A stretch of DNA of 20,060 nt from RFSX01 sp964495785 (GTDB lineage Bacteria; Bacteroidota; Bacteroidia; Chitinophagales; Saprospiraceae): positions 1 through 20,060 of the forward strand of contig CAZBXL010000068.1 in the NCBI GenBank assembly GCA_964495785.1, written 5' to 3'. Below the pieces are notes generated by a model that had not been told where the DNA came from, ran no database searches, and was given only the letters and a program-made list of their open reading frames with translations. Numbering within the stretch: the stretch's first letter is position 1; the number at the start of each line of letters is the position of its first letter. Shown in pieces: positions 15,733-20,060 of the stretch. The position numbers and the translations under genes are program-made.

Positions 15733-16389
15733 ATGATGGCTACATCTACTATTAATTCTGAGAAGAAAACCATCATTTTTGATTTTGGAAATGTATTAAT
15801 CAATTTAGATTTTAAAAAGTGTTTTGACGCTTATGAGCAATTAATAGGCACAAGATGGAGCATGGAAAATATGCCTATAGAAATCACTTCTGCTGTTCAG
15901 AAATATGATAGAGGCTTTATCTCTGATGAGGCTTTCCTATGGGTATTCCAACAATACAGTGAGAGTTCTGACCCTCGTGCTTTTATTGCAGCATGGAACA
16001 GTCTGTTAGGAGGGATTAAGAAGAAAAGATTTGAGATGTTAGAACGATTAAGACCTGATTACAATCTAGTCATTCTCAGTAATATCAATAATCTACACTT
16101 AAGAAAAATACATCTCTACCTTAAGAAAGTATATCAGATTACAGATTTCGAAGACAGGTATTTTGATTATGTATTCTATTCTCACCTCATAGGAATGCGT
16201 AAGCCTGATATAGAAATATATCAACACGTCACCACTACACTAAACATTAACAAGTCAGATATTTTATTCATAGATGACTTAGCAGAAAATATTGCTGCTG
16301 CTGAGTCTTTTGGATGGCACGGTCAAGTGCATAATCCTAATGATGAAATAGCTGATAAGATAGATGGATACTTAACTCGACTTGACTAA
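15733..16389 (+). CDS. HAD-superfamily phosphatase, YihX-like subgroup
   Basis: The 218-residue protein has the four HAD motifs in order. Motif I is IIFDFGNVLINLD with nucleophile Asp17 and Gly at the usual second-Asp position, as in YihX-type members. Motif II is VILSNIN (Ser116), motif III is GMRKPD (Lys157) and motif IV is ILFIDDLAENI (Asp181/Asp182). The helical cap lies between motifs I and II (about 25-105). The closest known activity is sugar-phosphate phosphatase (YihX acts on glucose-1-phosphate), but substrate cannot be read from sequence. There is no signal peptide, so it is cytoplasmic. Two adjacent ATG codons (15733, 15736) both work as starts. Its position 8 bp after glycyl-tRNA synthetase suggests co-expression, probably without a specific functional link. 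Confidence 0.92.
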   Translation: MMATSTINSEKKTIIFDFGNVLINLDFKKCFDAYEQLIGTRWSMENMPIEITSAVQKYDRGFISDEAFLWVFQQYSESSDPRAFIAAWNSLLGGIKKKRFEMLERLRPDYNLVILSNINNLHLRKIHLYLKKVYQITDFEDRYFDYVFYSHLIGMRKPDIEIYQHVTTTLNINKSDILFIDDLAENIAAAESFGWHGQVHNPNDEIADKIDGYLTRLD

Positions 16390-16426
16390 TTAAACTCCTT
16401 CGATAAAATTCTTTATTTTAGGGAAT

Positions 16427-19126
16427 ATGAAGTGGTTTCTATTTCTAATTAGTATTCTCATTTTAGTACTTGCATGTTATTCTAAAAAAGAAGTGTTACC
16501 AGATGCGTCAGAATTTTTCTTATCAGATATTAATCGAAATAATATAACACTAAGAGAGGCTGACTCATTGATCTTTTACTTGAATTATGATGACGGAATT
16601 ACTAAGTACTTCGATATATTAGAATCTAATGAAGCTCCTCTTATCAAAAAAGCAGCTATTAGGGCTATACAAGATCTTAGGTTTCAGTTTCCCCATTTAT
16701 ACCAAAAAATAAGATGGAACAACAATGTTCCATTAGACACAACTCAACTTGGGTTCTATTTCAAATTAAGAAATAAAACTGATCTCATATCCTCAGCATA
16801 TTTAGATAGTATTATACATAGCGGCTCTACTCAAAAACAAATAAAGGCTCTTATTCAAAAAAGTCTCTACTCAGATTTGGATATCACTAGTAGCCATGAT
16901 GAAATGTATCGTCTGATAAAAAAAGCATATGTTATGATGGAGCCCTATGGGTTCAATAACAATATCGGGATACAGATTATCCATCAACTACAGAATGTTT
17001 CAAGATATCACAGAGAGAGTTTATTTGGTTTGTCAATCATCAATAATCTAATAACTGAACTTGAAAAAAATGATGCTGACAAGGATATAATTCACTTATT
17101 AAAAATCAATAGAGGTAACTTATATATAGATCTTAATGAAATAGAATTATCAATAAAAGAGTTCGATGATATAGAAAGAATATATCAAAGTCAACCTTGC
17201 CATGATCACCTACACAGAGCTTATATAAGTCAATTTTACATTAGCTTATATAATAATGCCATTCGTACTGACACCCTAATTCCTAAACTGAAAAAGGCCT
17301 ATAAGTGCAGTGATAGAATATCCAACATGGATCGATGGCTGGGTGATCATACAGCAGATGATGATATAAAACTTAGTCTTTCATATTTTGATAAAGCCGA
17401 ATTTTTTGAACTATCAACGCCGTTCTGTGATTCTGGAACTCTAGAATCCATATATTACATACAAAGCCTACTCTATGAGAAACTCAATGATTATGAAAGT
17501 GCATTAAATGCCTACTATTCACGAACTAAGCAAGAAAGAACAGTTAAGCTGCTTTTAGAGACGGAACCATATAAAAACGAATGGGTCGTTTTAGAAAGGT
17601 TTGCATCAATATATTACAACCTGTGGATCGATAAGAACAATCCTGAAGATTTAAATTCTGCAATATCACTTTTACTAAAAGCAGAATCGTCAGCTAATAC
17701 CCTCATGAAATCGACAGATGAATCAACGCTACTTAGCTATAAATATTATCAAAGTAAAACTTATGAACTCTTAGCCAAAGCCTACTCCGATCTCTATGAC
17801 TTAAAAACCGATCACGAGTATAAGAATTTAATGATAGAGAGCTTATCAAAAAGAAAAAATCTATTACTGATAACGGAAATATTGTCACAACAATACGAAA
17901 GTAATACTCCTGCAGTATTGCGACAGCAAAGAAAAGAAATAGAGAAACGAGTCATAGAAATAAAACAAAAACATCAGTACAATCACCCTAATCTTGAATC
18001 ATTAATGTGGAGTCTCGATTCTATTAATAACATCACTCTTAATTATCAGGAAAGTAATGATGATTATTATAAACTCAGCAATAGAATGCCCATAGATAAA
18101 GTACAAACCTACCTCAATAATCAGAGTATCATAAGTTATAACATTATAGAAGATATGTTAATCATTGCGCTCATCAATGACGATGATACTCACATATATA
18201 AAAAACAATTGAATCAAAACATTCTGGACAAGCTAAATCAACTTGCAGAATGGCAATCAGGCTTAAAAACAGATTTAGATCAGTATACATTACTTGCTGA
18301 AGATTGTTATCAATACCTATTTCCTAATGAAATGATTCCCCTCATTCATGATGAGTTAATAATTATTCCTGACGGAAGTCTTAATTACATAAGCTTTGAA
18401 GCACTTATAGAACCAAGCCATCGCGAAAGAAATGTTGATCAGCCTTCATTTCTTATTTACAAATATAAGATCTCAACTTTACCTTCAGAACAATTGATTT
18501 CATCTTCAGATGATATACTAAGATTGGATAAAGACTCTGATATTGATGTGTTTTGTTATTCTAATAAGTCATCCATATTAAATACGCAAAATACTTCTCT
18601 CACCGAACTACCTTGGGCATTAGAAGAAACTCGATTTATTACTGAAAAGCACAAACAAGCAAAATTGTATTCCGGTAGTGACGCTACAGTTTCAAGATTT
18701 AAAAAAAGTCTAAAAAGTGATAACGACCTGATCCATATAGCGACACATGGTGTGAGTTCATCTAATTCCAGATATGACGTCAAGTTATATTTTAGAAATT
18801 CAGATTTATCTATCGACAGCTTATACGGTTATGAATTATTAGATATCAATATAGCAACAAAACTGATCATCTTAACTTCTTGTCAATCAGGAACAGGTAC
18901 CCAATTCCAAAATGAAGGTGTATACGATCTCAAAAGATATCTTATATCTCAAGGCGCAGAAAAAGTGATCGTCTCATTATGGGATCTGGATGATCAGTCT
19001 TCTTATAAGATTATGAAATATTTCTATTCTCAAGAAACCCTTGATCTTAGACAAGCGAAACTTCAGTTCTTAGTAGATTATCCTGATAAGTCTTTGCCGT
19101 TTTATTGGGCTGGGCTTAGTAACTAA
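16427..19126 (+). CDS. TPR-CHAT caspase-like lipoprotein
   Basis: The 899-residue product begins with a lipoprotein signal (MKWFLFLISILILVLAC, lipid Cys17), so it is anchored to a membrane on the far side of the inner membrane. Residues about 60-560 are helical with TPR-like segments (for example YESALNAYYSRTKQ, SAISLLLKAESSANTLM, ESTLLSYKYYQSKTYELL). The CHAT domain covers about 640-899: ELIIIPDGSLNYISFEAL, then LIHIATHG with His774 and LIILTSCQSGTG with Cys819, the catalytic dyad of this caspase-like family, then GAEKVIVSLWDLDD. The dyad is intact, so protease activity is plausible; target and trigger are unknown. The end (PFYWAGLSN) stops shortly after the conserved YWA motif, a few residues earlier than most relatives. 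It starts 37 bp after the HAD gene. Its stop lies 4 bp from that of a convergent gene. Confidence 0.92.
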   Translation: MKWFLFLISILILVLACYSKKEVLPDASEFFLSDINRNNITLREADSLIFYLNYDDGITKYFDILESNEAPLIKKAAIRAIQDLRFQFPHLYQKIRWNNNVPLDTTQLGFYFKLRNKTDLISSAYLDSIIHSGSTQKQIKALIQKSLYSDLDITSSHDEMYRLIKKAYVMMEPYGFNNNIGIQIIHQLQNVSRYHRESLFGLSIINNLITELEKNDADKDIIHLLKINRGNLYIDLNEIELSIKEFDDIERIYQSQPCHDHLHRAYISQFYISLYNNAIRTDTLIPKLKKAYKCSDRISNMDRWLGDHTADDDIKLSLSYFDKAEFFELSTPFCDSGTLESIYYIQSLLYEKLNDYESALNAYYSRTKQERTVKLLLETEPYKNEWVVLERFASIYYNLWIDKNNPEDLNSAISLLLKAESSANTLMKSTDESTLLSYKYYQSKTYELLAKAYSDLYDLKTDHEYKNLMIESLSKRKNLLLITEILSQQYESNTPAVLRQQRKEIEKRVIEIKQKHQYNHPNLESLMWSLDSINNITLNYQESNDDYYKLSNRMPIDKVQTYLNNQSIISYNIIEDMLIIALINDDDTHIYKKQLNQNILDKLNQLAEWQSGLKTDLDQYTLLAEDCYQYLFPNEMIPLIHDELIIIPDGSLNYISFEALIEPSHRERNVDQPSFLIYKYKISTLPSEQLISSSDDILRLDKDSDIDVFCYSNKSSILNTQNTSLTELPWALEETRFITEKHKQAKLYSGSDATVSRFKKSLKSDNDLIHIATHGVSSSNSRYDVKLYFRNSDLSIDSLYGYELLDINIATKLIILTSCQSGTGTQFQNEGVYDLKRYLISQGAEKVIVSLWDLDDQSSYKIMKYFYSQETLDLRQAKLQFLVDYPDKSLPFYWAGLSN

Positions 19127-19130
19127 AAAA

Positions 19131-19739
19131 TTAACTGTTCTCTAATACACTTCTAAAAACTCTTTCATCTCCATTAAATATCGATAAATCTGAAATAACT
19201 TTTATAGTAGCGTTGTCAGATATCTTTAATAAGGTCAATTCATTATCGAAACCAGATTCTAAATCGAAATTAAGAATGTCTATTATGCTACTTGCATCTT
19301 CTATACTCAAAGGAAAATAAACATCATATAAATCATCAGTGTCGTCATGCAGATTCATTGCAATTGATAAAAACTTGACATCTTCAACTTCCAAAATTGG
19401 TAAAACAATGCTCTCATTTAAAATACCATATCCTAATTTCGGTCCACAACCCCTTAAGCCTCTGTAAGAATCTTTCGAACAAGTTAAACGATCAGAGCCA
19501 AGCATTAGTCTGGTGATTTTCTTGTATTCGCCATTATAATTTACGAAATGTTGCCATTGTAACACATCGATGGATTGAAATTGATCAGTGAGTATTCTAT
19601 GAAGTTGCCCCCCAGTAATACAGTACATTTCTTGATTACTCCCCTTCTTATGAATAATAGAGTAGCTTATCCCATTAAAATTAACATCATTACCTTTTCT
19701 AATATTGAAAGGTGTAATTTGAAATGAATGATTGTCCAT
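19131..19739 (-). CDS. Protein of unknown function
   Basis: The 202-residue product has no signal peptide and no membrane segment, so it is probably cytoplasmic. I do not recognise the family. It begins MDNHSFQITPFNIRKGNDV, is mixed alpha/beta in character, and carries a small Cys-containing patch, RLTCSKDSYRGLRGCGPK at about 84-101, beside other polar segments (MNLHDDTDDLYDVYFPLS). Two Cys residues alone do not support a metal site. It starts 10 bp after the stop of the TPR-protein gene upstream, so the two are likely one transcription unit, possibly continuing beyond the window. It converges with the CHAT gene, the stops being 4 bp apart, leaving no room for separate terminators; read-through antisense transcription is likely on both sides. 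Confidence 0.65.
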   Translation of the reverse strand: MDNHSFQITPFNIRKGNDVNFNGISYSIIHKKGSNQEMYCITGGQLHRILTDQFQSIDVLQWQHFVNYNGEYKKITRLMLGSDRLTCSKDSYRGLRGCGPKLGYGILNESIVLPILEVEDVKFLSIAMNLHDDTDDLYDVYFPLSIEDASSIIDILNFDLESGFDNELTLLKISDNATIKVISDLSIFNGDERVFRSVLENS

Positions 19740-19749
19740 CGCTTAGTTT

Positions 19750-20060
19750 TTATTTAGGTATTTTATAATCAGTAAATGTATTATTCTCAAAAATTTCTTT
19801 GGCTCTTGCAGGCTGTCCCGTGTAATGATAACTGACTCCTAAATAATACAATGCCGTACTATCTTTCTCATTTTCCCAAAGAGACTGCAACATCGGTATC
19901 GCTAGCTCAAACTCTCTAAGCACATAAAGATTATACGCTTTCTCTTTATCAATATTTTTTACATTTTCGCCTGATCTTACTTTTTCATGTATTACATACT
20001 GACTGAATTCTGCCATAGATGGTGGTGCTATTGTATCAACTCGATCACTTAATTTATTGA
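19750..20060 (-). CDS. C-terminal part of a TPR-containing protein, 5' end outside window
   Basis: The frame is open from the window edge to the stop at 19750, giving about 102 visible residues. The Met at 20016 is probably internal, since 14 more residues (NLKSDRVDTIAPPS) precede it in frame without a stop. One and a half TPR-like helical hairpins are visible: EKAYNLYVLREFELAIPMLQ and DSTALYYLGVSYHYTGQPAR, the second having the usual G-Y-A pattern. In Bacteroidota, short C-terminal TPR stretches like this often follow a membrane segment in proteins placed beside sigma-factor or CHAT genes, but nothing N-terminal is seen here, so the protein type is undetermined. It is 10 bp upstream of the unknown-function gene. 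Confidence 0.72.
   Translation of the reverse strand, partial: NKLSDRVDTIAPPSMAEFSQYVIHEKVRSGENVKNIDKEKAYNLYVLREFELAIPMLQSLWENEKDSTALYYLGVSYHYTGQPARAKEIFENNTFTDYKIPK

Noticed and set aside
16427..20060. TPR-CHAT gene plus neighbours as a Craspase-like or other anti-phage system
   Set aside because: No CRISPR, Cas, nuclease, reverse transcriptase, cyclase or pore-forming partner is visible, and the CHAT protein is exported as a lipoprotein.

Overview
The window looks like an AT-rich chromosomal segment of a member of the Bacteroidota, possibly Saprospiria-like. The phylum call rests on a type IX secretion C-terminal sorting domain (minus-strand gene ending at 10646), promoter elements matching the Bacteroidota -7 consensus TAnnTTTG, many signal-peptide and lipoprotein envelope genes, and a single-chain glycyl-tRNA synthetase of the Bacteroidota type. 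The class-level guess is inference only. There is one scaffold gap of 100 N (4476-4575). I see no transposase, integrase, phage gene, CRISPR array, rRNA or tRNA.

Layout. 1-1736 (minus): the N-terminal 578 residues of a large secreted adhesin-like protein that runs off the window. 1911-2648: a secreted LSM-like plus beta-barrel protein. 2739-3824: a di-heme cytochrome c peroxidase lipoprotein. 3960-4475 (minus): the C-terminal part of a barrel-like envelope protein, cut by the gap. 4768-7755: a compact DNA polymerase III alpha subunit (DnaE), whose conserved N-terminus starts at an ATC rather than an ATG and is preceded by a promoter-like element and a 21-bp dyad. 7910-9988: a TPR sensor histidine kinase with no response regulator in view. 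10089-10601: a small barrel-like secreted protein. 10646-11716 (minus): an Omp28-like, CxxC-containing T9SS cargo protein. 11990-12868: a lipoprotein with two anti-sigma-K (RskA) C-terminal-like repeats. 13066-13809 (minus): a secreted thioredoxin-SPOR fusion. Each of the last two genes has its own hairpin terminator in the space between them.

14192-19126 is a probable co-directional unit: glycyl-tRNA synthetase, a HAD hydrolase 8 bp downstream, then a TPR-CHAT caspase-like lipoprotein. 19131-20060 (minus) holds a gene of unknown function and the C-terminal part of a TPR protein. They converge on the CHAT gene with only 4 bp between the stop codons.

Most of the window is housekeeping or cell-envelope content. 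I do not see a convincing new multi-gene system. The points most worth a second look are the start and possible operator of the DnaE gene, the thioredoxin-SPOR fusion, the tandem RskA-like lipoprotein, and the CHAT protease with its convergent neighbours.
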